Shown in pieces: positions 20,793 to 31,786 of a DNA stretch of 64,000 bases (positions are counted from its first letter, which is position 1; each line of letters starts with the position of its first letter). The stretch lies in NCBI GenBank assembly GCA_031761405.1, contig JASEVX010000012.1:25249047-25313046 (forward strand), given 5' to 3'. Below the pieces are notes generated by a model, which was given only the letters and a program-made list of their open reading frames with translations, was not told where the DNA came from and ran no database searches. The DNA comes from Serripes groenlandicus. Lineage: Eukaryota > Mollusca > Bivalvia > Cardiida > Cardiidae. The position numbers and the translations under genes are program-made.

Positions 20793-21057
20793 TTAACTCT
20801 TTCCCTCATATAGACGCATTTTGACGCCTCTGCTCCAGACGACTTTTGAATAATGTCGTTTGCTGCCGATATGTTGTATGTGGGAAAGGTTTAACCCTTT
20901 TCCAATTCAGAAACATCTGCAGCAGATGACTTCGGAAACATCTTGTTAAAATATGGTAAATGGAAGTCTATCATGATGGAATAGAGTTGAAAACATTGTG
21001 ACAAAAGTTGTTTGCTGCAAAGGCGTCTGAAAGCGTCTGCATGAGGGAAAAGATTAA
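20793..21057. mobile_element. Two abutting MITE family 1 copies sharing one TTAA
   Basis: First: 20793-20894, only 102 bp because the whole central hairpin is deleted. Second: 20891-21057, 167 bp. They share TTAA 20891-20894. The paralogous pair (62154-62364 and 62361-62526) keeps the first hairpin, so the deletion happened in copy 1 after duplication. Confidence 0.85.
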
Positions 21058-21510
21058 AATAACGCATCAAGTAAAATGCTTTATAGTATGTGCTTAAACT
21101 GACTTATTACGTCTGCAATTGTTTTGACAGTTTTATGCGCAAGGGCAGTTCTGGTTCCCGAAAATTCGTGTAGATAAAGTTCGCCATAAAATTAAAGAGT
21201 TTATTCCCTCACCAATGTGACTGATATTGCAAATTGAAATCGTTCTTAAAATATACTGTAGGTTTCTTGGCAAAAGTTTTGGAGAGTAGGAGTGGTACTT
21301 TAGAAAAACTAACCACAGCCTAACGGTGACTAGTTTATATCAACATCAACATGGTCCCAGAACGGACAAACGGGCGGACTCCATATAAGGAATGATAAAA
21401 AAAATATAAATAAATAAAAAGAAAATAAAAAAAAAAAAAAAAAAAAAAAACATGTTCCCAGATGTGAACTGTTCGCTAGGAAACATTCAAAAACCTCCGA
21501 CATACGAGGG

Positions 21511-21535
21511 GTGTTCAATAAGTGCAACCATTTCA
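21511..21535. other. Boundary between duplicated segment and minisatellite
   Basis: Ends of copy 1 (AACCTCCGACATACGAGGGG) meet the first 29-bp unit. An A-run of 24 or more (about 21427-21450), absent from copy 2, lies just before. Confidence 0.5.
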
Positions 21536-23508
21536 TAGAGCAAGGTCAGCCTGTGTCACCAGCATAGAGCAATTCCAGTCAGTGCCACCAGTACAGAGCA
21601 AGGTCAGTCTGTGTCACCAATATAGAACAATGCCAGTATGTGCCACCAGTATAGAGCACGGTCAACCTGTGTGACAAGGATAGAGCAAGATCAGCCTGTC
21701 TCACCAGTATAAAACAAGGTCAGCCTTAGTCACCAGCATAGAGCAAGGTCAGTCTGTGTCACCAGTATAGGGCAATTACAGTATGTGCCACTAGTACAGA
21801 GCAAGGTCAGTCTGTGTCACCAGTATAGAACAAGGCCTGAAATTTGCCATCAGTATAGACAAAGGCCAGTATGTGTCACCAGTATAAAGCACGGTCAGCC
21901 TGTGTCACTAGTATATATCAAGGTCAGCCTGTGTCACCAGTGTAGAGCAAGCCCAGCCTGTGTCACCAGCACAGAGCACGGTCAGCCTGTGACACCAGTA
22001 TAGAGCAAGGTCAGTCTGTTTGAACAGTATAGAGCAAGGTCAGCCTGTGACACCAGTATATAGCAAGGTCAGCATATGTCACCAGCATAGAGCAGGGCCA
22101 GTCTGTGTCACCAGCATAGAGCAAGGTCAGTCTGTGCCACTAGAATATAGCAAGGTCAGCCTGTGTCACCAGTATAGAGCAATTCCAGTCTGTGCTACCA
22201 GTATAGAGCAAGGTCAGTCTGTGTCACAAGTGTATAGCCAGGTCAGTCTGTCTCACCAGTATATAGCTAGGTCAGTCGTCTGTGTGACCAGTACAGAGTA
22301 AGGCCATCCTGTGTCACCAGTATAAAGCAATTCCAGTCTGTGATACCAGTATAGAGCAAGGTCAGCCTGTGTCACCAGCATAAAGCAATTCCAGTCTGTG
22401 ATACCAGTATAGAGCAAGGTCAGCCTGTGCCACCAGTATATAGCAAGGTCAGCCTGTGTCACCAGTATAGAGCAATTCCAGTCTGTGATACCAGTATAGA
22501 GCAAGGTCAGCCTGTGCCACCAGTATATAGCAAGGTCAGCCTGTGTCACCAGTATAGAGCAATTCCAGTCTGTGATACCAGTATAGAGCAAGGTCAGCCT
22601 GTGCCACCAGTATATAGCAAGGTCAGCCTGTGTCACCAGTATAGAGCAATTCCAGTCTGTGATACCAGAATATAGCAAGGTGAGTGTGTGCCACCAGTAT
22701 ATAGCAAGGTCAGCCTGTATCACCAGTATAGAGCAATTCCAGTCTGTCTGTATCACCAGTATAAAGCAATACCAGTCTGTTTCACCAGTATAAAGCAATG
22801 CCAGTTTGTGTCACCAGTATACAGCAAGACCAGTCTGTGTCACCAGTATAAAGCATTGCCAGTCTGAGTCACCAGTATAAAGCAATGTCAGTTTTTGCCA
22901 CCAGTATAAAGCAAAACCAGTATGATGTGTCACCAGTATAAAGCAATGCCAGTCTGTGACACCAGTATATATCAAAGCCATTATGTGTCACCAGTATAGA
23001 GCAATCAGCCTGTGTCATCAGTATAGAGCAAGGCCAGTCTGTGTCACCAGTATAGGGCAAGGCCAGTCTATGTCACCAGTATAAAGCAATGACAGCCTGT
23101 GTCACCAGTATAGAGCAAGGCCAGCCTGTACTACCATTATAGAGCAATGCCTGTCCGTGTCACCAAATATAGAGCAATCAGCATGTGTCACCAGTATAGA
23201 GCAAGGCCATTCTGTGTCACCAGTATAGAGCAATGCTAGCATGTATCACCAGTATAGACAACGGTCAGCCAGTGTCACCAGTATAAACCAAATTCCAGCC
23301 TGTGTCACCAGTATAGAGCAAGGTCAGCTTGTGTCACCGGTATAGAGCAATGCTAGCATGTATCACCAGTATAGACAAAGGCCAGTTTGTGTCACCAGTA
23401 TAGACAAAGCCCAGCCTGTGTCACCAGTATAGACAAAGACCAGCCTGTGTTACAAGTATATAGCAACGCAAGCCTGTGCCACCAGTATAGAGCAAGGCAA
23501 GCCTGTGC
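21536..23508 (+). repeat. 29-bp minisatellite, about 68 units, with 87-bp higher-order repeats
   Basis: Unit GTCAGCCTGTGTCACCAGTA+TAGAGCAAG; adjacent starts at 22151, 22180 and 22209 confirm 29 bp. Within 22342-22690 the variant TGTGATACCAG recurs at 22342, 22400, 22487, 22574 and 22661, giving an 87-bp (3 x 29) higher-order unit. The open frames on both strands exist only because three units are in phase; they are not genes. Confidence 0.95.
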
Positions 23509-24036
23509 ACCCGAAAAGTCTGACCAGGTTCTTTCCGTTGGCTGCTCAAGTCAATTTTTTTATCTTGATACCCCGAAACAGAATTGCCTATGGAATCACA
23601 TATTTGATGTCATAACGTGTTTATCAAATCTGTTTTCGTCTGTTGCTAGAAAGGATAATATTAACCATAATTCTCTCCTAGACCATTATATTCTAACATG
23701 ACAAGAAGTGATCCCATTATTTATTGACATGGCTGATTGATTGTCCGTCCAGATAAATTGTGTGTAGGTTTCTAATTCAAAAACGTTATTGGATAGGCTA
23801 TCTCTCTTTGGACATGGTATTGTAAGCAAAAGTCTATAGAGACAACTTTTATTGGGGATCAAACCAGTGTAACCTTTCAGTCTCCGAAAGTCGTTTGCTT
23901 CATTGTTCACATATTGATTTCAAACATCAAGTTGTATTTGAATATTTACTAATTTACTATATATATGATAGCAAAATGTACGCGGAGTTGACCAATTAAG
24001 TCGCCATTATTGGTTGCCAGATGTACGATACGTCGG
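23509..24036. other. Gene-free stretch, nothing recognised
   Basis: No repeat end or ORF of note. Confidence 0.5.
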
Positions 24037-24325
24037 ATACCAGACTACGTATGCTATATGAGACGTCTCGCAAGAAAACCAACATTTTGGCCTCTGCGTA
24101 ATGTATCGACCCAGATCAGCCAATCCACGCAGGCTTATTCGGGCCGATGCATTCCCTCTCAAGGGGATATATGTAAAGAATAATGATTCCTCAAACAGAT
24201 TATCAACAGGAGGCGTAAAGTGTCTGCCCGGATTAGCCTGCGCGGCATGCTTAGGCTGATCCGGGTCTATACTTTAGGGAGAGTTCATAATGATGGTTTT
24301 CTCGCGGAACGGCTCATATATAGTC
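24037..24325. mobile_element. Inverted-repeat element, 'GCGAGAAAACCAACAT' family
   Basis: CTATATGAGACGTCTCGCAAG then AAAACCAACATTTTGG at the left; ATGATGGTTTTCTCGCGG then AACGGCTCATATATAG at the right, near-perfect inverse. Inner arms GACCCAGATCAGCCAATC and GGCTGATCCGGGTC are also inverted. A TA target is possible. Related copy at 56604-56815. Confidence 0.8.
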
Positions 24326-24365
24326 TAACAAGTACAAAAACTGCTGCATAATGAAGCAAAGAAAG

Positions 24366-24508
24366 GAAGCGCGGTGGTAGGGAAACGTCTTTATATTGAC
24401 GAATGTGCAGCAGACGACATTGGAAACATTTTAGCCAAAGCAGAAATTAGTCTTATTTTGAACAATTTATTTTGTTGTCGCAATGGTTTCAAATCTATTT
24501 GATTATTA
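24366..24508. mobile_element. MITE family 1 fragment cut by the composite repeat
   Basis: GTGCAGCAGACGACATTGG, AAAGCAGAAATTAGTC, GCAATGGTTTCAAATC. The right part is missing where the 24509 element begins. Confidence 0.55.
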
Positions 24509-24665
24509 TACGTGTGAAAGCTCGAGCCGAAGGCTCGAGCGAAGCACGCCTATAGGTTACACGTACGAACACAACAAGAATTCAGTACAATCTTACTACG
24601 TGTGAAAGCTTGAGCCGAAGGCTCGAGCGAAGCACGCCTATAGGTTACACGTACGAACACATCAT
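24509..24665. repeat. Terminal module with hairpin, duplicated in tandem at the left end
   Basis: Two copies of the module with hairpin GCTCGAGCC-GAA-GGCTCGAGC followed by CACGCCTATAGGTTACACGT (24509-24572 and 24598-24661). The second has one change in the hairpin (TTGAG). The right end at 31700-31786 has a single copy. Confidence 0.85.
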
Positions 24666-24689
24666 ACGAGATCAAAACAACGAGAATTC

Positions 24690-25202
24690 AGTACAATCTT
24701 ACTGTTTTTCACATATCAAATCTCAACCCCATAGCACTTTTTTTCGGCCATTTTGCTTCCGGTCTTACTGGTGAATGTAGAGCGCCTATGTAATAGAGAG
24801 TGAGAGCGCCTATGTAATAGAGATTGCCAAATGTGACGTCATTGCAACGAAAAGTAACGTCATTGTAAGGCAAGTAATAAATAAATAACAAAAGGAAAAC
24901 GACAGGAATGGTAGGAAAAGATAGTTTGACTCGTCACAAATGGATTTCATTCACTGGAAGGACTTTATGAAGGCTAAGTCGACTATTCTTTTGTACCTGT
25001 CATCATTATTTCATGGATTTTATATCTTTGCAATATAGAGAAGCAATAAACACCTGAAAATGATTGTAAATAATTTCAACGGAAGTTATCGTTCGTTACA
25101 CTGGCCTCGGATATTATTTTAACTGAAAAGGACGAACAATTCTGTTTCTGTATCGGCATAGCTTCATTTCAAGGTAAGCTATTTATTATATCAATAATTT
25201 GC
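24690..25202 (+). repeat. Module 2, plus orientation
   Basis: Contains TCTCAACCCCATAGCAC, CTTCCGGTCTTACTGG, a duplicated GAGCGCCTATGTAATAGAGA, TGTGACGTCATTGCAACGAA and CGAACAATTCTGTTTCTGTA. Four copies are in the cluster: here, 28345-28905 (inverted), 31005-31640 (inverted) and 36262-36890 (direct). The TGACGTCA box is a CRE-type motif. Confidence 0.8.
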
Positions 25203-25493
25203 TTAAAAATGATATGTTAATAGGCAAAGCCTAGGTCGTGTGAAAGCAAGAACAATTAATTAAGTTCTGTCAGTTCAACAAGAAACAAATTAATAGGCAA
25301 ATTGTAGAAAGTTACCAAACAGAATTTGAAAAACATTTTGAAAAAACAAAAAACTTATCAGGCATTTAAGTTTAATTTGTACATATCTGTTTTATTATTT
25401 ATTAGGTCAGGATCGTAACAGACAGTAATATTTCCTAGGATGTTGATGGAAAACAACACTTAGAAGGCATTGAAGAATGTTCTGATTTATTTT

Positions 25494-25554
25494 CACAAAT
25501 GCCAGTTATTTGTAATATAACTACTAGTTATATTACAAATAACTGGCATTTGTG
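25494..25554. repeat. Perfect 61-bp palindrome
   Basis: CACAAATGCCAGTTATTTGT continues to a single central C at 25524 and returns as the exact inverse, ending ACAAATAACTGGCATTTGTG. I checked all 30 base pairs of the arms. The inverted paralog near 35920-35945 has only one arm. Confidence 0.95.
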
Positions 25555-27071
25555 TTACTAGTAATAAATATAATTAGAAACTGACTCTTACCATGGTTGA
25601 TTGAATGACTTGAGCTTAACATTACTTTCAGTGGTACTTCAGTTCACCTAACATTTTCCCCTGGCTTTCTAGAATATTAAAGTACTCCACACAACAATCT
25701 TCCAAGGCACATGGCTAACTTTGCATGATCTGGCTGAATGTATAATCTTGAGACAATTTAAGATGAGAACACTATGCATACAGACTGAGAAAACTAATTT
25801 TTGATAAATATTTACAAAAGTCCCATTTAAATGTATGTTGGAACGGGTAAAGTTTAGCCCCTTGCCTGATGTAAATTACATGATTTCTGTTACTAATCTG
25901 AATACATTGTCGGAATGGTGTAATTGATCCAAAATGAACATATCAAAAATGATCAATATATCATAATTATGTTCCTATTCAACAACATTCCCTTTGAACA
26001 GAACCCCTATCTCCTTTTCTGGTTTTTAATTTGTAAAACATGAAACAGCATCAGGTTATTTGTTAATAAGTACCAGACTAAGTGTCAACAACTGATTATG
26101 TATACATGTACATGAAATATGTTGTTTGAAAAAAAAATTGGATAGTAAAAGATCTGATTAGACCGTGAACATGTACAGATTCTCAGAGTTATCAATGTTG
26201 AGAAATTATAAAAGCTTTTGAAAAGGGTACAGGGAGTAAAATATTTTCACTAGAAGCCTGGACAAAAATGTAATAAGTGTTTAATTAAGACAACTCCACA
26301 CAACATAATTGTTTCATGTATAAATTGTTAAGTTTAGTTGCACAACTTAATTGTTTCATGTATAAAGTTAAGTTTAGTTGCTTCTTTCAAATCATGTACC
26401 TGCTGGGATTTGAACTTAGAACTCTTGTTAGACCAGGACTAGTGTTCTACCATTAAACTACAGTATAGGTTTTTACTTTGAGCAGCAGTTCATGAAAATA
26501 TGTGTAATTTTATTACAAGTCAGTAAAGTATAAGATTTTTTTTGTTACAATGAATGTATACTAGTTTAAATTTTACCATTTGTATTGTATAGATTACATA
26601 GAAAACAGAAAAGAGATACATTTCTGTGGTATTTCAGTTATATATCAGAGGACAGAACACTTATGTGAGGTCACTGGGTGACTTATAAGTTATAACTGAC
26701 ATTAATTATGAACTGCCTTTAAGTTTTCTTTATTTTTCAACCAAAAAGTTTATACATATTTATTTGAATAAAAAGTATTTCGAGTGTTTGTTGAATTTAA
26801 AAAGAGATTGATCCTCTTTATCTGCAGATTTCAATGTTCAGTTTGTTTTTATCTTATTTTAGTTTGATATAGTTAGTGTACATTACCCTGTTTCATAGAC
26901 GGACCTAAATTGGTGACCGTAAAAGGCTTTTTATTTTGCATAAATTTGCTCTTCAATTTGAAGGGTTCTATGACATCATTGGATGTTGTGCTCCCAAGTA
27001 TGAAAATAGTGCTGTCAATAGATGTTGAATCTTTTGTAAATGTGGTTTGAATACATACATGCAGAGTATTT

Positions 27072-27600
27072 AAAACAAGGGCACCGCAAAGCGGATGCAT
27101 CCCCTCGGTATTCAAGAAAATAGTCAGTCAAATTTTGACCTTGACCTTTAACATATGACCTTGACAATAAATAGGCTGCTAGACCTTGCAATATACTAAC
27201 TGTATACCAAGTTTGGTTAAGATCGGTCGAAGGATCTTCAGTGTAGAGTGGTCACAAGGTTGTTGATATGGGAAATAGTCAAAGTCCAATTTTGACCTTG
27301 ACCTTTAACCTATGACCAAAGCGGATGTATCCCATCGGTATTCAAGAAAATAGTCAGTCCAATTTTGACCTTGACCTTTAACATATGACCTTGACAATAA
27401 ATAGGCTGCTAGACCTTGCAATATACTAACTGTATACCAAGTTTGGTTAAGATCGGTCGAAGGATCTTCAGTGTAGAGTGGTCACAAGGTTGTTGATATG
27501 GGAAATAGTCAAAGTTCAATTTTGACCTTGACCTTTAACCTATGACCTTGAAAATAAATTGGCTTCTAGACCTTTCCATATACTAACTGTATATAGCAAA
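27072..27600 (+). mobile_element. Satellite-core insertion, about 224-bp units
   Basis: Begins AAAACAAGGGCACCGCAAAG. The unit GCGGATGYATCCCMTCGGTA through TTGACCTTGACCTTTAAC is repeated at 27094 and 27318. The equivalent point in the other copies (29920, 32850, 37850) runs straight from GAGTATTTAAA to AACCTAGTG, so this is an insertion into the left arm. Right end near 27595. Confidence 0.7.
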
Positions 27601-28344
27601 GAAAAGTTATGTGCTTTACTGATAGCCCACATATGACCTCATCCCTTTAAAACAATGGACTCATTTGAGTTTGATCAATAAACAAATTTTGGATAAAAAA
27701 AAAGATGAAACTACTAGAAATTCAGCCTGTTAAAAGAAAAGTTATGTGTTTTACTGATAGTCCACATATGACATCATTTCTTAAAAACAATGGACTCGTT
27801 TGAAGGCATGAAAGTGTTTTCCTCTCGTTCAGGTTGGAGCTAGGATATATGGCTTTAAGACATTTACTATGTATACCCCAAAACCAGGGTGAACTGATTC
27901 TGGTCATACTTTCATGATTTGACAAAGACTAGGTCATTGACATAAACTGTTAAACTGTACAATGTGAAGAGAAAAATGTAAATTGAAGGCAAATAATTTG
28001 AAATTGACGGTAGTTTTGTTTGTTTGCTACATTTACTGCAATATATAGATAAACGTCTTAAAGTCAATACAACTAGACAGGTGATGATATGATAGTTTAG
28101 CTATTTTCTTTAGTTGGGTTAACATTTGACAAGATGGCTTCGGCTTCAAATAGATACAGACAAAAACGATACACACGATGTGACGTCACGCGATGTGACG
28201 AAAGCATCGTGGAACAGATACAGACAAAAACAATACACACCATGTGACGTCACGCGATGTGACGAAAGCATCGTGGAATTGTTCCCAACAGATACTAACA
28301 AATAATTTAGAAATGAAGTTATATTCTTAAGCAAATTATTGATA

Positions 28345-28905
28345 TAATCAATATCTTACCTTGAAATGAAGCTTTGTCGATACAGAAACAGAATTGTTCG
28401 TCCTTTTCAGTTAAAATAATATCCGAGGCCAGTGTAACGAACGATAACTTCCGTTGAAATATTTACAATCATTTTCAAGTGTTTATTGCTTCTCTATATT
28501 GCCAAGATATAAAATCCATGAAATAATGATGACAGGTACAACAGAATAGTCGGCTTACCCTTCATACAGTCCTTCCAGTTAATGAAATCCATTTGTGACG
28601 AGTCAAACTATCTTTTCCTACCATTTCTGTCGTTTTCCTTTTGTTATTTATCTATTACTTGCATTACAATGAATTCACTTGCGTTGCAATGACGTCACAT
28701 TTGGATGTGTTTACTTCCGGTTGAGAAAATATCATTTTAAAAATAGAAAACGAGTGCAATTACACGCAAATTATCACATATCAGATTCCTTGTTTTCATT
28801 CCTTTATCGAGAAGGAATTTAATTTATTTTTTCTCGCTAGTTCTAAGTATTTTTTGATTTGTCAAAACATACGAATCTCCTTCGCAGAGTTGTCGTTCCT
28901 TACAC
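28345..28905 (-). repeat. Module 2, inverted
   Basis: CCTTGAAATGAAGCTTTGTC, CAGAATTGTTCGTCCTTTTC, GCAATGACGTCACATTTGGA, then TTTACTTCCGGTTGAG. Together with 24690-25202 it gives inverted ends to the 24.7-28.9 kb part. Confidence 0.8.
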
Positions 28906-30990
28906 TCACCATACATAACTGACTCTTACCATGGTTGATTGAATGACTTGCGCTTAACATTACAACATTAACAATGGTACTTTAGTTCACCTTACATTTT
29001 CCCCTGGCTTTCTAGAATACTAAAATACTCCACACAACAATCTTCCAAGGCAGATGGCTAACTTTGCATGATCTGGCTGAATGTATAATCTTGAGACAAT
29101 TTAAGATGAGAACACTATGCATACAGACTGAGAAAACTGTAATTTTTGACAAATATATAATTGTTTCATGTATACATTGTTAAGTTTAGTTGCTTCTTTC
29201 AAAACATGTACCTGCTGAGATTTGATTTTAGAACTCTTGTTAGACCAGGTGTTTTAGCATTAAACTACAGTATAGGTTTTTATTTTGAGCAGCAGTTCAT
29301 GAAAATATGTGTAATTTTATTACCAGTAAAGTATAAGATTTTTTTTGTTACAATGAATGTATACCAATTTAAATTTTACCATTTCTATTGTATAGATTAT
29401 ACAATTTCACACAGAAAAATGGATTTCACAATAAATTACATAGAAAACAGATACATTTCTGTGGTTTTTCAGTTATATCAGAGGACAGAACACTTATGTG
29501 AGGTCACTGGGTGACTAATATAACTGACATTAATTATGAACTGCCTTATAGCCTTTTTCTGTTGAAAAACAGATTCAGTTTTCTTTATTTTTCAACCAAA
29601 ATGTTTATACAAATGTATTTGAATAAAAAGTATTTTGAGTGTTTGTTGAATTTAAAAAGAGATTGATCCTCTTTATCTACAGATTTCAATGCTCAGTTTG
29701 TTTTTACCTTATTTGAGTTTGATATAGTTAGTGTACAATGCCCTGTTTCATAGACGGACCTAAATCGGTGACCGTAAAAGGCTTTTATTTTGCATTTGCT
29801 CTTCAATTTGAAGAGTTCTATGACATCATTGGTTGTTGTGCTCCCAAGTATGAAAATAGTTCTGTTAATAGATGTTGAATCTTTTTTAAATGTTGTTTGA
29901 ATACATACATACATACAGAGTATTTAAAATAACCTAGTGAAAATAATGTTTAAATTCTTAGTACCAAGTTTGTCCAATCTGATCAATAAACACATTTTTG
30001 ATATTTTGAAAAAAAAAAAAATGAAACTACTAGAAATTCAGCCTGTTGAAAGAAAAGTAATGTGTTTTACTGATAGCCCCCATATGACATCATTTCTTTT
30101 AAACAATCATGACTCATTTGAGTTTGATCAATAAACACATTTTGGTTAAAAAAAAGATGAATCTACTAGAAATGCAGCCTGTTGAAAGACAAGTACTGTG
30201 TTTTACTGATAGTCCACATATATATGACATCATTTCTTTAAAACAATGGACTCATTTGAGTTTGATCAATAAACACATTTTGGATAAAAAAAAAAGATAA
30301 ATCTACTAGAAATTCAGCCTGTTGAAAGAAAAGTAATGTGTTTTATTGATAGCCCACATATGATTCCTTTAAAACAATGGACTCATTTGAGTTTGACCAA
30401 TAAACAAATTTTGGATAAAAAAAAGATGAAACTACTAGAAATTCAGCCTGTTGAAAGAAAAGTTATGTGTTACATACTGATAGTCCACATATAACATCAT
30501 TTCTTTAAAACAATAGACTCATTTGAAGGCATGAAAGTGTTTTCCTCTCTTTCAGGTTGGAGGATATATGGCTTAAGACATTTACTATGTATACCCCAAA
30601 ACCAGGGTGAACTGATTCTGGTCATACTTTCATGATTTGACAAAGACTAGGTCATAGACATAAACTGTTAAACTGTACAATGTAAACAAATAATGTAAAT
30701 TGAAGGAAAATAATTTGAAATTGACTAATTTTGTTTGTTTGCTACATTTACTGCAATAAATAGATAAACGTCTTAAAGTCAATACAACTAGACAGTCGAA
30801 GATATGATAGTTTAGCTATTTTCTTGAGTGGAGTCAACATTTGACAAGACGGCTTCGGCTTCAAATGACAGATACAGACAAAAACGATACACACCATGTG
30901 ACGTCACGCGATGTGACGAAAGAATCGTGGAACGTTCCCAACAGATACTAAACAAATAATTTAGAAATGAAGTTATATTTTTAAGCAAAT
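28906..30990 (+). repeat. Large repeat unit, second direct copy (shorter)
   Basis: Repeats 25580-28340 without the 25830-26320 part and without the 27072 insertion: TGACTCTTACCATGGTTG (28920), tRNA-like head region (29205-29275), CATAGACGGACCTAAAT (29750), AACCAGGGTGAACTGATTCT (30600). The 117-aa open frame at 29161-29514 recurs in the inverted copy at 33247-33600 but has no gene-like features. Confidence 0.75.
30028..30520 (+). repeat. Tandem repeat of 129-140 bp, four units
   Basis: ACTAGAAATTCAGCCTGTTG starts at 30028, 30165, 30305 and 30434, each followed by ACTGATAGYCCACATATGAC and GAGTTTGATCAATAAACA. The copy number differs among cluster copies: about 2 at 27600-27800, 4 here, 4 inverted at 32280-32790, 3 inverted at 37430-37790. 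Confidence 0.85.
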
Positions 30991-31004
30991 TATTGATATA
31001 ATAA

Positions 31005-31786
31005 ATATTATTGATATAATAAATAGCTTACCTTGAAATGAAGCTATGCCGATACAGAAACAGAATTGTTCGTCCTTTTCAGTTAAAATAATATCCGAGG
31101 CCAGTGTAACGAACGATAACTTCCGTTGAAATATTTACAATCATTTTCAAGTGTTTATTAATTGCTTCTCTATATTTCAAAGATATAAAATCCATGACAT
31201 AATGATGACAGATACAAAAGAATAGTCGACTTAGCCTTCATAAAGTCCTTCCAGTTAATGAAATCCATTTGTGACGAGTCAAACTATATTTTCCTACCAT
31301 TCCTGTCGTTTTCCTTTTGTTATTTATTTATTACTTGCCTTACAATGACGTTACTTTTCGTTGCAATGACGTCACATTTGGATGTGTTTACTTCCGGTTG
31401 AGAAAATACTATTTTTAAAAATAGAAAACGAGTGCAATTACACGCAAATTATCACATATCAGATTCCTTGTTTTCATTCCTTTATCGAGAAGGAATTTAA
31501 TTTAATTTTTCTCTCTAGTTCTAAGTATTTTTTGATTTGTCAAAACATACGAATATCGTGTTTGTGGGTTTTACCGGTTACGAAATGAATAGGTTACGAT
31601 AATTTGTCCGTCCAGTAAGACCGGAAGCAAAATGGCCGAAAAAAAGTGCTATGGGGTTGAGATTTGATATGTGAAAAACAGTAAGATTGTACTGAATTCT
31701 CGTTGTTTTGATCTCGTATGATGTGTTCGTACGTGTAACCTATAGGCGTGCTTCGCTCGAGCCTTCGGCTCGAGCTTTCACACGTA
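31005..31786 (-). repeat. Module 2 plus terminal module, inverted
   Basis: Inverse of 24596-25202: CCTTGAAATGAAGCTATGCC, GCAATGACGTCACATTTGGA, ACCGGAAGCAAAATGGCCG, then the hairpin GCTCGAGCC-TTC-GGCTCGAGC and CTTTCACACGTA. It also has about 200 bp (CGAATATCGTGTTTGTGGG, GGTTACGATAATTTG) missing from the left-end copy. Confidence 0.8.

Larger units (their letters stand above)
18500..21510 (+). repeat. Duplicated segment, copy 1 (about 3 kb)
   Basis: Matches 54230-56290 up to about 19950, then 61559-63190 from about 19945 on, in the same order and orientation. Shared landmarks: CTGCTGCAGAGGYATAAAA (18545/54278), AACCTGCTGTATWTCAGAATG (19182/55322), the SINE pair, GGGCAACATATCAC (19968/61577), the SINE at 20385/61800, the MITE pair at 20793/62154 and ATGCGCAAGGGSAGTTCTGG (21135/62724). 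Copy 2 is split by 56.3-61.56 kb. Copy 1 has about 500 bp (18601-19115) not present in copy 2. Confidence 0.85.
25203..28340 (+). repeat. Large repeat unit, left arm (plus orientation)
   Basis: Pairs in inverse orientation with 31787-36237, landmark by landmark: ATGTTAATAGGCAAAGCCTA (25219 / 36232), TCTTACCATGGTTGATTG (25586 / 35890), AAAAGCTTTTGAAAAGGGTA (26210 / about 33700), the CATAGACGGACCTAAAT stretch (26895 / 33015), AACCAGGGTGAACTGATTCT (27882 / 32160) and GACGTCACGCGATGTGACG (28183 / 31855). Non-coding. Contains SINE-like pieces (25655-25760 and a tRNA-like head at about 26395-26465). A 65-bp tandem duplication with GACGTCACGCGATG lies at 28150-28280. Confidence 0.75.
24509..31786. 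mobile_element. Composite repeat bounded by long inverted ends (7.3 kb)
   Basis: Outer ends TACGTGTGAAAGCTCGAGC (24509) and GCTCGAGCTTTCACACGTA (31768-31786) are exact inverses. The match continues inward for several hundred bp: 24596-24770 against 31607-31791, including ATCTCAACCCCATAGCAC and the inverse of ACCGGAAGCAAAATGGCCG. No transposase or other protein is encoded in 7 kb, so it is non-autonomous or a nest of smaller elements. The flanks are TA-rich (ATTATA / TATAAC); the target duplication is unclear. Confidence 0.7.

Noticed and set aside
21785..22798. Long open frames on both strands (up to 181 codons)
   Set aside because: They lie wholly in the 29-bp minisatellite and exist because the 87-bp higher-order unit keeps frame. 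No domain, no start context.
21536..23508. CRISPR-like array
   Set aside because: Units are contiguous with no unique spacers, and the genome is animal. It is a minisatellite.
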